Of a stretch of DNA of 64,000 nt, positions 8,087 through 16,296 are shown in pieces. Both the position numbers and the translations under genes were made by a program. The first letter of the stretch is position 1. Every line of letters begins with the position of its first letter. The stretch covers positions 552,319 to 616,318 of the forward strand of contig CAWEGV010000005.1 of the NCBI GenBank assembly GCA_963808615.1, written 5' to 3'. This DNA is from Palsa-504 sp963808615. GTDB lineage: Bacteria; Actinomycetota; Actinomycetes; Streptosporangiales; Streptosporangiaceae. The notes beneath the pieces are model-generated. The model ran no database searches and had not been told where the DNA came from. It saw only the letters and a program-made list of their open reading frames with translations.

Positions 8087-9459
8087 CCACGTCCACTGCT
8101 ACCGGCGTGGACGCGCTCCGCGCGCGCTACGACGAGGCGTTCGGCGCCCGGCTGCCCGACCACATCCGGCGCCTGCCCTGGGACGCCGGACAGCTGGCCG
8201 CCCATCAGCGCGAGCAGCTGCGTGCCTTGCTGGCCTGCGCGATCGAGCGCTCCCCGTTCCACGCCCGGCGCCTTCGCGGCATCGACCCCGGCCGTTTCGA
8301 GCTCGATGACCTGGCCTGCCTGCCGGTGATGAGCAAGGAGCAGATGATGGCCGGCTTCGACGAGCTGCTGACCGACCGGCGGCTATCCCGCGCGCGGGCC
8401 GAGGCTCACCTGATGGCCTGCGCGGACGAGCCGAGCCTGCTGGCCGACCGGTACGTGTGCCTGGCCTCGGGCGGCAGCTCCGGGTTGCGCGGCATGTTCG
8501 TGCAGACCATCGAGGAGTTCGCCGAGTTCTCCGCATCGATCCTGCGACGCCTGGTGGCCCGGCTGGCGGCCGTCGGCCCGCCGCCGCCGGACGGGATCCC
8601 GGTGGCGCTCGTCGGCGCCGCCTCGCCGGTCCACGCCAGCGGCTTCGCCGCCGCCGCAGCCGCGGCCGGCCGCCCGGTGCGGGCCATCTCCGCGCCCGCC
8701 ACGCTCCCGCTGGCCGATCTCGTCCTGCGGCTCAACCAGGTACGGCCGCTCGTCGTGTTCGGCCATACCTCCAAGCTGGCCCTGCTCGCCGGGGAACAGC
8801 ACGCCGGCCGGCTGGCCATCGCGCCGGTCTCAGTGACCGCGATGGGGGAACAGCTGACCGACACCAACCGGGCGGTGATCAGCGACGCCTTCGGGCTGCC
8901 GCTGGTCAACCAGTTCAACTCCACCGAAGGGCTGGTCGGCCACAGCGACCCGGGCGGGACGGTACTCCGCTTCGCCAGCGACATGTGCCTCGCCGAACTC
9001 GTCGACGAGCACAACCAGCCGGTTCCGGACGGCACGCCGTCGGCCAAGGTGCTGCTCACCAACTTGTACAACCACACCCAGCCGCTGATCCGCTACGAGC
9101 TGACCGACCGGTTCACCGGCCACTCGGCCGACCCCGGCTCCGGCCTGCTGCGCGCCACCGTCGAGGGACGCGCCGACGACACCTTCCGCTACGGGACCGT
9201 CGCGGTCGACCCGCTGGTCATCCGTTCGGTCATGGTCCGCACCCCGGCCGCGCTGGAATACCAGGTCCGCCAGACCAGCGGCGGTATCGACGTCGTGGTG
9301 GTGGCCAGCGGCCAGCTCGACCACGCGGCGCTGGCCGCCTCACTCGGGCAGAGCCTGCGGGCGGCGGGCCTGCCCGGCCCGCAGGTGCGCGTCCGGCAGG
9401 TCCGCGACATCGCTCGCCATCCCGAAACCGGCAAGGCCCGCCGGTTCATCCCGCTGTGA
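8083..9459 (+). CDS. Phenylacetate-CoA ligase-like adenylate-forming enzyme
   Basis: At 458 aa this matches the short PaaK/CoF390 synthetase branch of the ANL superfamily. The glycine/serine-rich phosphate loop is ASGGSSGLRG (about residue 127). FNSTEG near 285 corresponds to the adenine-binding motif, RYELTDR near 340 to the ribose-binding Asp motif, and GKARRFIP forms the terminal lysine motif. Such enzymes activate a carboxylic acid as acyl-AMP and pass it to CoA or another acceptor. The gene overlaps the tetR gene by 4 bp, which makes it the likely regulated target. The substrate is unknown. Confidence 0.8.
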   Translation: MTTSTATGVDALRARYDEAFGARLPDHIRRLPWDAGQLAAHQREQLRALLACAIERSPFHARRLRGIDPGRFELDDLACLPVMSKEQMMAGFDELLTDRRLSRARAEAHLMACADEPSLLADRYVCLASGGSSGLRGMFVQTIEEFAEFSASILRRLVARLAAVGPPPPDGIPVALVGAASPVHASGFAAAAAAAGRPVRAISAPATLPLADLVLRLNQVRPLVVFGHTSKLALLAGEQHAGRLAIAPVSVTAMGEQLTDTNRAVISDAFGLPLVNQFNSTEGLVGHSDPGGTVLRFASDMCLAELVDEHNQPVPDGTPSAKVLLTNLYNHTQPLIRYELTDRFTGHSADPGSGLLRATVEGRADDTFRYGTVAVDPLVIRSVMVRTPAALEYQVRQTSGGIDVVVVASGQLDHAALAASLGQSLRAAGLPGPQVRVRQVRDIARHPETGKARRFIPL

Positions 9460-9512
9460 CCGCCGCTGTCAGTCGGCGCGGCACGGCGGCCCGGATTCCC
9501 CGGAGGTAAGCT

Positions 9513-9614
9513 ATGTTCGGATTCGTGACCGGAGCCTCATCCGGAGTAGGGGAGGCATCCGCCCGCCGGCTGGGCGCGGACGGCTGGGACCTGGCCATCA
9601 CTGCCCGTCACGGC
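9513..9614 (+). pseudogene. Truncated short-chain dehydrogenase (SDR) N-terminus
   Basis: GGAGG lies 6 nt before this ATG, and the first 34 residues are a clear SDR Rossmann start (FVTGASSGVGEASARRL, then DGWDLAITAR). After that the similarity ends, and the frame simply runs on antisense to the ABC exporter genes. The catalytic Ser-Tyr-Lys region is absent. This is a gene remnant: about 70 bp of non-coding DNA and then the stop of the ABC permease follow. Confidence 0.7.
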
Positions 9615-9683
9615 GGCCGGGCACGGAGAGTCAGCAGGCCCGGCCACGGTCGTGGCGGGCCCGCTGACGGGAGACATTCGTGG

Positions 9684-10604
9684 TTAGGCGTCGCGCTTGC
9701 GGAACAGGTAGGCACCGGCCCCCAGGAGCACCGCGGCGTAAATCAGTGTCACACCGAACTGAGGCCACGCCGACCACAGGTGCGGGTTGGTCTGGCCAAC
9801 GGTAACCGAGAGCACCCGGCCGGCCGCGTCGGGGAAAAACCGGATGATGTCCCAGCGCCAGGTGTCCGGCAGGAGCTGCACGATGACCGGGATGACGAAC
9901 ATCAGGCCGATCGCCGAGGTAATCGCGCCGGCGGTGTGCCTGATGATCGCGCCGAGGCCGAACGCGATCAGCGCGACGACCGTCACGAACAGCGCGGTGC
10001 CGATGATCGCGGTGAGCACGGTGCCCGGGGAGATCACGATGGTGCCGCTGAACGTTACGTTACCCGCCGGGCCGTTCTGGACCGCGTTCGCCGGGATCGC
10101 GACGGAGTGGAACAGCGAGGCGGTCACCCCGGAGCCCGACATGGCCGCCTGGCCGACGAAGAACGCAATGAACGAGGTAATCAGCGAGACGACCAGGGTC
10201 ACCGCGCTGAACACGAGCAGCTTCGCGGCGTATACCGTGCCCCGCCGTGGCATCGCGGTCAGCGAGGTGCGGATCATCCCGGTGGAGTACTCGGACGTGA
10301 TCGTCAGCGCGCCGAGCACGGCGATGATCAGCTGGCCCAACTCGAAGAAGCCGCCCAGCGAGGCCTGCGTCGCGTCCATCCCAGCCTTGTTCACCGGGTT
10401 GTTGTGGAGGTTCTGCGCGATAGCGAAGCCGGCGATGGCCGCGAAGCCGACGCTGACAATGACCATCGCCGCGATCGTCCAGTACGTGGAGCGGACCGAG
10501 CGCAGCTTGGTGAACTCCGAGCGGATCGTGCCGGCCAGCCCAGCCCGTCCGGTCGTCGGCGGCAGCGTGGTCAGCGGCAGGCTCGCAGCAGTAGCGTTAG
10601 CCAT
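9684..10604 (-). CDS. ABC-2 type exporter permease
   Basis: The 306-residue protein has a short cytoplasmic N-terminus ending in SEFTKLRSVRSTYWT, the conserved entry motif of actinobacterial ABC-2 permeases. About six hydrophobic segments follow (for example IAAMVIVSVGFAAIAGFAIA and LLGAGAYLF at the C-terminus). STGMIRTSLTAMPRRG is the usual coupling-helix region. It lies 3 bp downstream of its ATPase gene, in one operon. The substrate is unknown. Confidence 0.88.
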   Translation of the reverse strand: MANATAASLPLTTLPPTTGRAGLAGTIRSEFTKLRSVRSTYWTIAAMVIVSVGFAAIAGFAIAQNLHNNPVNKAGMDATQASLGGFFELGQLIIAVLGALTITSEYSTGMIRTSLTAMPRRGTVYAAKLLVFSAVTLVVSLITSFIAFFVGQAAMSGSGVTASLFHSVAIPANAVQNGPAGNVTFSGTIVISPGTVLTAIIGTALFVTVVALIAFGLGAIIRHTAGAITSAIGLMFVIPVIVQLLPDTWRWDIIRFFPDAAGRVLSVTVGQTNPHLWSAWPQFGVTLIYAAVLLGAGAYLFRKRDA

Positions 10605-10607
10605 CGT

Positions 10608-11546
10608 TCAGACCCCGCTTCCGATGCTGGCGGTGGCACCGGGAACCCCGGCGTGGAATTCGACGCTGTCGGCGGTCAGTTCCATGAACGCCTCCTCGAG
10701 CGAAGCCCGAAGCACGCTCAGTTCGTGTACCCGGATGCCCTGCTCGAAGGCGATGTCGCCGATCGCGTCGGTGGTCAGCCCGCGCACGAGCAGCGCGCCG
10801 TCGCTGTCGGCGGTAGCCTGGCCGCCCTTGGCGGCGAGCGCGAGCGCGAGCTGATCCGGGGAGGGGGTCCGGACCCGCGCGGCGGCACCCGAGGACCGGG
10901 CGATGAACTCATCCATCGTGCAGTCGGCGATCAGCTTGCCCTTGCCGATCACGATGAGGTGCTCGGCGGTGTTCTCCATCTCCGACATCAGGTGGCTGGA
11001 GACGAAGACCGTACGGCCCTCGGCCGCGAGCGCCTTCATCAGGTTCCTGATCCACAAGATGCCCTCAGGGTCGAGCCCGTTGACCGGCTCGTCGAACATG
11101 AGCACCTTAGGGTCGCCGAGCATCGTCGCCGCGATCCCGAGCCGCTGGCTCATGCCGAGGGAGAAACCCTTGGACCGTTTGCGGGCCACCTCGGATAGCC
11201 CGACCAGGCCGAGTACCTCGTCGACCCGTTTCCTCGGCAGGTTGTTGGTCTGCGCCAGGCACAGCAGGTGGTTGTAGGCGCTGCGCCCGCCGTGCACCGC
11301 CTTGGCGTCGAGCAGGGCGCCGACCTCGCGCATCGGGTTGGCCAGGCCGCTGTACTGTTGGCCATCCACGCTGACCGTGCCGGCGTCCGGGTAGTCAAGC
11401 CCGAGGATCAATCGCATCGTGGTGGTTTTACCAGCGCCGTTCGGGCCTAGAAAGCCGGTCACCGTACCCGGCTCGACGCCGAACGTCAGGTCGTTGACGG
11501 CCACTTGCGCGCCGTATCGTTTCGTGAGCCCCCGTACCTCGATCAT
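10608..11546 (-). CDS. ABC transporter ATP-binding protein
   Basis: A complete nucleotide-binding domain is visible: Walker A GPNGAGKTTTM, signature SLGMSQRLGIA, Walker B KVLMFDEPVNGLDP and switch VFVSSHLM. A C-terminal extension of about 90 residues follows, typical of the drug/antibiotic exporter (DrrA-like) branch. AAGGAAGG precedes the ATG. With the downstream permease it forms a two-gene exporter operon. No dedicated regulator lies next to it. Confidence 0.92.
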   Translation of the reverse strand: MIEVRGLTKRYGAQVAVNDLTFGVEPGTVTGFLGPNGAGKTTTMRLILGLDYPDAGTVSVDGQQYSGLANPMREVGALLDAKAVHGGRSAYNHLLCLAQTNNLPRKRVDEVLGLVGLSEVARKRSKGFSLGMSQRLGIAATMLGDPKVLMFDEPVNGLDPEGILWIRNLMKALAAEGRTVFVSSHLMSEMENTAEHLIVIGKGKLIADCTMDEFIARSSGAAARVRTPSPDQLALALAAKGGQATADSDGALLVRGLTTDAIGDIAFEQGIRVHELSVLRASLEEAFMELTADSVEFHAGVPGATASIGSGV

Positions 11547-11903
11547 GGAATCCTTCCTTTTTTGCCAGAGATGTTTCCAGTGTGCCTGTGCGCGGCCGTC
11601 CGCCGCGTCGGCCGCAGTGATGATTCCGGCCTACTACCGGAGGTGGATGGCTGGGACCCAGGTGCAACGGCCCCTCCGGTATAGAAAGGAGCTTTCTTCC
11701 GGACGGACGGGCCTGTCTGCCCAGGGCAAGCTCACTGGGTACCCGTGGCCGGCGCCCAGGACGTCGTGGAGGTCACCAGCGATGCGGCGCGGCGGCGAGC
11801 CGGGATGACTCGGCCGTGAGGCGTCCGGGATCTTGGCGTCCGGGATCTTCGCGGTGTAAGCCCGGAGAACGATCTCCCGAGGCCCCCTTCGGGACGGGGT
11901 CGG
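11547..11903. other. Intergenic region upstream of the ABC operon, 357 bp
   Basis: No credible gene is present. A small hairpin AGAAAG-GAG-CTTTCT lies near 11692-11706, next to a TATAGA hexamer, and could be part of a promoter or an attenuator for the minus-strand ABC operon. I see no repeat or RNA gene here. Confidence 0.35.
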
Positions 11904-12455
11904 TTACGGGCGCCAATCCACGGGCGGGTCTTCTCCGACCAGCCCGTCGACGGCCTCGCGAAGCAGATCGGCGTGCCCGGTATGCCGGCCGTACTCCTCG
12001 ATCAGGTCGCACAGCAGTCGGCGCAGGCTGGGCTGGCGTCCGTCCGGCCACGACATGTTGATCGGCTGGTCCAGCCCGCCGGTAGCCAGCGCCGCTGCCA
12101 GCTGCGCGCGGGAGCGCGCGACGGCATCGCCCCACAGTTCATACAGCTGTCCCGGGCTGTCTTCGACGGCCGAATGCCATTCCCAGTCCGGATCGGCCTC
12201 CATGTCGACGGCATTCCACGGCGGACCCAGCGGCTCGCCTCTCAGCTTGGCGGTGAAGTAGTAATCCTCGACCAAGGCCAGATGCTTCAAGAGCCCGCCG
12301 AGTGTCATCGCCGACACGCCGACACGGCTCTGCAGTCCGGCGGAGTCCAGGCCGCCCGCCTTCCACCGGAACGTCGTACGCAGGCGGTCCAGCGCGCCGA
12401 CCAGCTGCTCCGCCTCGGTGCCGGCGATCGGAGGTTCCCACGGTGCGACAGCCAT
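11904..12455 (-). CDS. DinB/DUF664 family protein
   Basis: This 183-residue protein has the four-helix DinB pattern: VGALDRLRTTFRWKAGGLD, then LGGLLKHLALVEDYYF with the first metal-binding His, and EEYGRHTGHADLLREAVDG with the C-terminal HxxH-type pair. In actinobacteria DUF664/DinB proteins are thought to be metal- and mycothiol-dependent transferases of detoxification pathways. That activity is inferred from the family, not from this sequence alone. It stands alone between the ABC operon and the MOSC fusion. Confidence 0.85.
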   Translation of the reverse strand: MAVAPWEPPIAGTEAEQLVGALDRLRTTFRWKAGGLDSAGLQSRVGVSAMTLGGLLKHLALVEDYYFTAKLRGEPLGPPWNAVDMEADPDWEWHSAVEDSPGQLYELWGDAVARSRAQLAAALATGGLDQPINMSWPDGRQPSLRRLLCDLIEEYGRHTGHADLLREAVDGLVGEDPPVDWRP

Positions 12456-12559
12456 GGACGCAATGTACCCGAGGACCTGGGCGCGGCGGCCAGCACTGAA
12501 CCAGGCCGGTCAGCGGCGCCGAGCCGGCGATCCATCACAACGCCGAGACCTTTTAGCCC

Positions 12560-14332
12560 TCACAGGTCGAGGACCAGGTCGCCCGCTGGCTGGGAGCAGC
12601 AGATCAGCACGCTTCCCTCGGCGGGATCATCGACCGGGTCGGGGGCGTAGCTGACCGCACCGGACATCAGGTTGGTCTCACAGGTGTGGCACACCCCGGT
12701 ACGGCATGACCAGCGCACCGGCACGTCACAGGCTTCGGCCAGCTCGAGCAGGCTGGCGTAGCCCGCGGCCCAGTGAACGGTCAGGCCGCTGCGGGCGAAC
12801 CCGACCTGCGGGCCGTCACCGGGCGCGCCCTGGGGCGGATGCGGCGGCCGGGCTGCGGCGTCCGCGATACCCGGGGTCTGCGAGGGTGCGGCGCCGAAGA
12901 TCTCGGTGCGGACCCGGTCGATGCCGACGGCGGCCAGGCCGGCCGACACATCCGCCATGAATGCGGCGGGCCCGCAGAGATAGGCTTCAGCGTCGCGCGG
13001 CAGGTCCAGGGAGGCCAGGACGGGCGCCGAGAGCCGCCCTCGTGTCTGGTAGTCGCGTCCTTCCGCATCGTCCGGCCCCGGGCGGCTGAAGCAGATGTGC
13101 CGGTGCCCGCTGGCCAGCTGGGCCACCAGCGACCGGGACTCGGCGGCGAACGGCTCCTCGGCCCGGTTGCGGGCGCCGTGAAGCCACCAGACGTCGCGGC
13201 CCGATCGGGTGTCGGCCAGGGCGTGCAGCATAGCCAGCACCGGGGTGGCACCGACGCCGGCGCTGATCAGCAGGACCGGCGAATCCCCCGGCTGGAGGAC
13301 GAAGGTGCCGCGTGGCGCGGCGACCTCGAGCATGTCGCCCGTGTGCACGCGCGTGTAAACGAAGCTGCTCCCGGCGCCATGCGGCTCCCGTTTGACACTG
13401 ACCCGGTAGGTGCCGGCTTCCGGATCCCCGGACAGCGAGTAGCTGCGCAGCAGCGGCGGCGCTGCCTGGCCGACGTTCAGGCGCAGGGTGAGGAACTGGC
13501 CCGGCAGGGCGGGCGGGACGGCTGCTCCCGCCGGATCGGCTAGGTAGACCGAGACCACCGACTCGCTCTCCTGCTCGGTCGCGGTCACCGTCAGGGGGCG
13601 GAACCCTGGCCAGGCCGGCGGCGGGCTGACCGCCGTCAGGCCCGCGTTGCCCCCCGGGCCGCCCGGTGCCTCGGCCTGGCCGAGCATCGCCTGGAACGAG
13701 TCCCGCCACCCGGCGGGCAGCGCGGGGATCCGCAGCGCTCGCGCCACCTGCTGCCGGGAATGCCCGGGCAGGTACAGCAGCGCGTCGACCTCCGCGACCG
13801 TCATCGCTTCGGGCCCCGCGGCCACCTGCACGATCTCATCCCCGGCCTGGACGGCACCCTCGCGCAGCACCCGGAGATAGAACCCGGGCCGGTGATGAGA
13901 GATCAGCAGTGCCGGGATCTGGGGGTTGTCCATCCGGATGCCGACCCGGTAGCAGGTGACTCGCGGCTGGGTCACCTCGAACAGCGCCTCCCCGATCCGG
14001 TACCGGTCGCCGATGCACACCTGGTCGTCGGCCAGGCCGTCGACGGTGAAGTTCTCCCCGAACTGGCCGTAGCTGAAGTCGTCGCGGCCCAGCTGGGCCT
14101 GCCAGTACCGGTAGGAGTCGATCTGGTACACGAACACTGCCCGGTGCTCTCCGCCGTGCCCGGCCAGATCGCCCTGCCCATCGCCGTCGATGTTGAGCCG
14201 CCGCACCATCCGCGGGCCCGCGACCGGCTTCTTCCACACCGCCGTCCGTACCGTCCGGCCGTGCCAGGTCACCTCCTGCGGCAAGCCCACATTCACCGAC
14301 AGCAAGCTCCCGGCCTGCCGGTCCATGATCAC
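12560..14332 (-). CDS. MOSC domain fused to FAD/NAD(P)H reductase and 2Fe-2S ferredoxin
   Basis: Three modules lie on one 590-residue chain. Residues about 5-225 are a YiiM-like MOSC domain (DGDGQGDLAGHGGEHRAVF, YGQFGENF, and the cofactor-associated Cys in QPRVTCYRVG). Residues about 245-480 are a ferredoxin reductase-type FAD/NAD domain (LRSYSLSG, then LLISAGVGATPVLAMLHAL). The C-terminus is a plant-type 2Fe-2S domain (WSCRTGVCHTC and a last Cys in LICC). The layout suggests a self-contained reductase for N-hydroxylated or molybdenum-cofactor-linked substrates such as 6-N-hydroxylaminopurine, which YiiM handles; that is inference. It is a single gene. Confidence 0.88.
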   Translation of the reverse strand: MIMDRQAGSLLSVNVGLPQEVTWHGRTVRTAVWKKPVAGPRMVRRLNIDGDGQGDLAGHGGEHRAVFVYQIDSYRYWQAQLGRDDFSYGQFGENFTVDGLADDQVCIGDRYRIGEALFEVTQPRVTCYRVGIRMDNPQIPALLISHHRPGFYLRVLREGAVQAGDEIVQVAAGPEAMTVAEVDALLYLPGHSRQQVARALRIPALPAGWRDSFQAMLGQAEAPGGPGGNAGLTAVSPPPAWPGFRPLTVTATEQESESVVSVYLADPAGAAVPPALPGQFLTLRLNVGQAAPPLLRSYSLSGDPEAGTYRVSVKREPHGAGSSFVYTRVHTGDMLEVAAPRGTFVLQPGDSPVLLISAGVGATPVLAMLHALADTRSGRDVWWLHGARNRAEEPFAAESRSLVAQLASGHRHICFSRPGPDDAEGRDYQTRGRLSAPVLASLDLPRDAEAYLCGPAAFMADVSAGLAAVGIDRVRTEIFGAAPSQTPGIADAAARPPHPPQGAPGDGPQVGFARSGLTVHWAAGYASLLELAEACDVPVRWSCRTGVCHTCETNLMSGAVSYAPDPVDDPAEGSVLICCSQPAGDLVLDL

Positions 14333-14562
14333 CAGCTCCGCTCCTTATCACCGCATCCCGTTCGCACCAGTCTGCAGGGACCAATTCCCCGGGGGCCAGC
14401 CCGGGGCCTGAGCCGCCTGTCACACCAGTCCGAGGAGCAGGGCGAGCTGGGGCCCGGCGGACCGTATTGCCTATGCTGGCGGCATTCCGCACATCTGCAA
14501 TGCCCTCGAGCCGGGATCCGCAGAGGTCATGGCCTTCGAGCGCGTGCAGGAAGGGGTCCAGA

Positions 14563-15861
14563 ATGCCGCACCGGTTCCCGGCCCTGACCGCCGCCCCCGC
14601 CCCAGGTGAGGGACGGCTATGGCTGACCGGCGCCCGGCTGTTCGACGGCACCGGCGGCCCGGTTCGCGACGGCGCCGCGGTCCTGGTCGAGGACGGGGTG
14701 ATCCGGCGGGTTGGCCGTGCCTCCGAGCCGTGCCCCGAGGGCTCCCGGCAGCTGGACCTGCAGCAGCGCACGCTCATGCCGGGCCTGATCGAGGCTCATA
14801 CGCACATCCTGCCCGACACCCACACCCCGGCGACGCTGCGCGGCGCCGAGGCCATCCTGCCCGGGACCGCGGCGCACTTTCTGCAGGCCGAGCTGCGCCA
14901 GTTCCTGCGCATGGGCGTCACCACGGTGCGGTTCACCGGCGCCCAGGGCGAGTGGCTCCAGGAAGCCCGCCAGGCCATGCGCTACGGCGCATTCCGAGGG
15001 CCCCGCCTACTGACCTGCGGCAAGATTATCTCGGCCACGGCACCCGGTGGCCGGTTCTACGGGACCATGTACCGCGAGGCGGATGGGCCCGACGACATGC
15101 GGCGCGCGGTCAGGGAGCAGATCCGGGCGGGGGCCGACTTCGTCAAGATCATGACCACCGGCGCCCGGTCGAACGAGATGGAAGACCCCGAGCCGCTCCA
15201 GGTGACCCAGGCCGAGTTGGCCGCAGTCGCGGACGAAGCGCACCGGATGGGCTACAGGCTGTCAGCGCACGCCGAGGGGCTGGCCGGCTGCGAGGCCGCG
15301 ATCACGCACGGAGCGGACACCATCGAGCACGGTATCTTCCTGAACCGCCGACCCGAGCTGCTGGACAAGATGGCCGCCAGCGGCCAGGTGCTGGTACCGA
15401 CGCTGTCCGGCTACTACTGGATGGCCGGCCTGGGCGACGCCGTCGACCCAGCCGCAGCGCAGCGCGTGCCGGAGATGCCACCCGAGCTGGTCGCCCTGGC
15501 CGACCTCAACCTGGAACAGGGCGCGGCCTCGATGCGGGCCGCGCGCGACGCAGGGGTCAAGATCGCGCTGGGCAGCGACATGGAGGTCAGCGTCGCGCTG
15601 GAGATCCAGCGGATGATCTTCCACGGGCTGACCCCGGCGGAGACCCTGGTGGCGACGACCAGGACCGCGGCGCAGGCGCTGGACCTCGGCGAGCACGTCG
15701 GCACCGTCGCCGAGGGAAAGCTGGCCGACCTGCTTATCGTCGAGGGTGACCCGCTGGCGGAGCCTGAGCTGCTGGCCGACACCCAGCGCATCTGGCTGGT
15801 GCTGCAGCTCGGCGTGCCGGTCGCCGGGCGGGCGCTCGAGCCGGACGTTGGCGCGGCCTGA
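14563..15861 (+). CDS. Amidohydrolase family metal-dependent hydrolase
   Basis: The start ATG at 14563 is chosen for the AGGAAGGGG 5-6 nt upstream; an open frame extends 32 codons further without a signal. The 432-residue protein has the amidohydrolase signature: the HxH metal pair in GLIEAHTHI, then HAEG, a His in ADTIEHG, and the catalytic Asp in LGSDMEVS. A beta-sandwich cap (LWLTGARLFDGTGG and VEGDPLAEP) flanks the barrel. It resembles imidazolonepropionase-like and prolidase-like members. Substrate unknown. Confidence 0.85.
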   Translation: MPHRFPALTAAPAPGEGRLWLTGARLFDGTGGPVRDGAAVLVEDGVIRRVGRASEPCPEGSRQLDLQQRTLMPGLIEAHTHILPDTHTPATLRGAEAILPGTAAHFLQAELRQFLRMGVTTVRFTGAQGEWLQEARQAMRYGAFRGPRLLTCGKIISATAPGGRFYGTMYREADGPDDMRRAVREQIRAGADFVKIMTTGARSNEMEDPEPLQVTQAELAAVADEAHRMGYRLSAHAEGLAGCEAAITHGADTIEHGIFLNRRPELLDKMAASGQVLVPTLSGYYWMAGLGDAVDPAAAQRVPEMPPELVALADLNLEQGAASMRAARDAGVKIALGSDMEVSVALEIQRMIFHGLTPAETLVATTRTAAQALDLGEHVGTVAEGKLADLLIVEGDPLAEPELLADTQRIWLVLQLGVPVAGRALEPDVGAA

Positions 15862-16296
15862 AGGCGAAGGCGCCTCGGCAGCGAGCCGCCGGACTCTGGT
15901 GCTTCTGCATGCGCCCGCCCGGCCGCGGCCGTCCGGCTGCCCGCCAGCGCTCAGGCCGAAGTCTCAGGGTTCGCGGATATTCCGGGCCATGGGGGTAGCG
16001 GCTCGCCGCAGCCAATCCCCCGGGCGGTGCAGTGGGCAATGTAGTCGTCTATCAGCAACCAGATGACGTCGTAGATTTCCTGCCCGCAGCCTGGTACGGC
16101 ACGGCTGAGCAATCACCGCTGAGATCACCATGCCGAGGCGCACGGACGGGAAACGGAGAGCCCGGCCGCGCGGCGCCGTGCTCGCCGGCCACTGCGCGCG
16201 GAGCGTTAAGCATGTCCTGGTTTGTTAGGTAATGTCCAAAAACGTTTGGATCCGACCAGCGACCCAATGTCGCATCGAGTGGGAGGAGATCTGGTG
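15862..16296. other. Intergenic region, 435 bp, with the glycosidase promoter
   Basis: No gene is supported. The last 70 bp are relatively AT-rich and hold the LacI-like palindrome at 16235-16250 and the GGGAGGAG RBS of the secreted protein. The first 350 bp show only shadow frames. Confidence 0.4.
16235..16250. promoter_or_regulatory. LacI-like operator palindrome
   Basis: TCCAAAAACGTTTGGA has inverted arms TCCAAA/TTTGGA and contains the CG-centred core AAACGTTT, which is typical of LacI/GalR-family operators. It sits about 50 bp before the start of a secreted glycosidase-like gene, where sugar-responsive repression would be expected. No LacI gene is in the window. Confidence 0.4.

Noticed and set aside
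9513..11198. A 561-codon plus-strand open frame beginning with an SDR start
   Set aside because: Only the first 34 residues look like a protein family. The rest is antisense to the ABC permease and ATPase genes and is rich in Arg, Asp and Gly, as expected for high-GC shadow frames.
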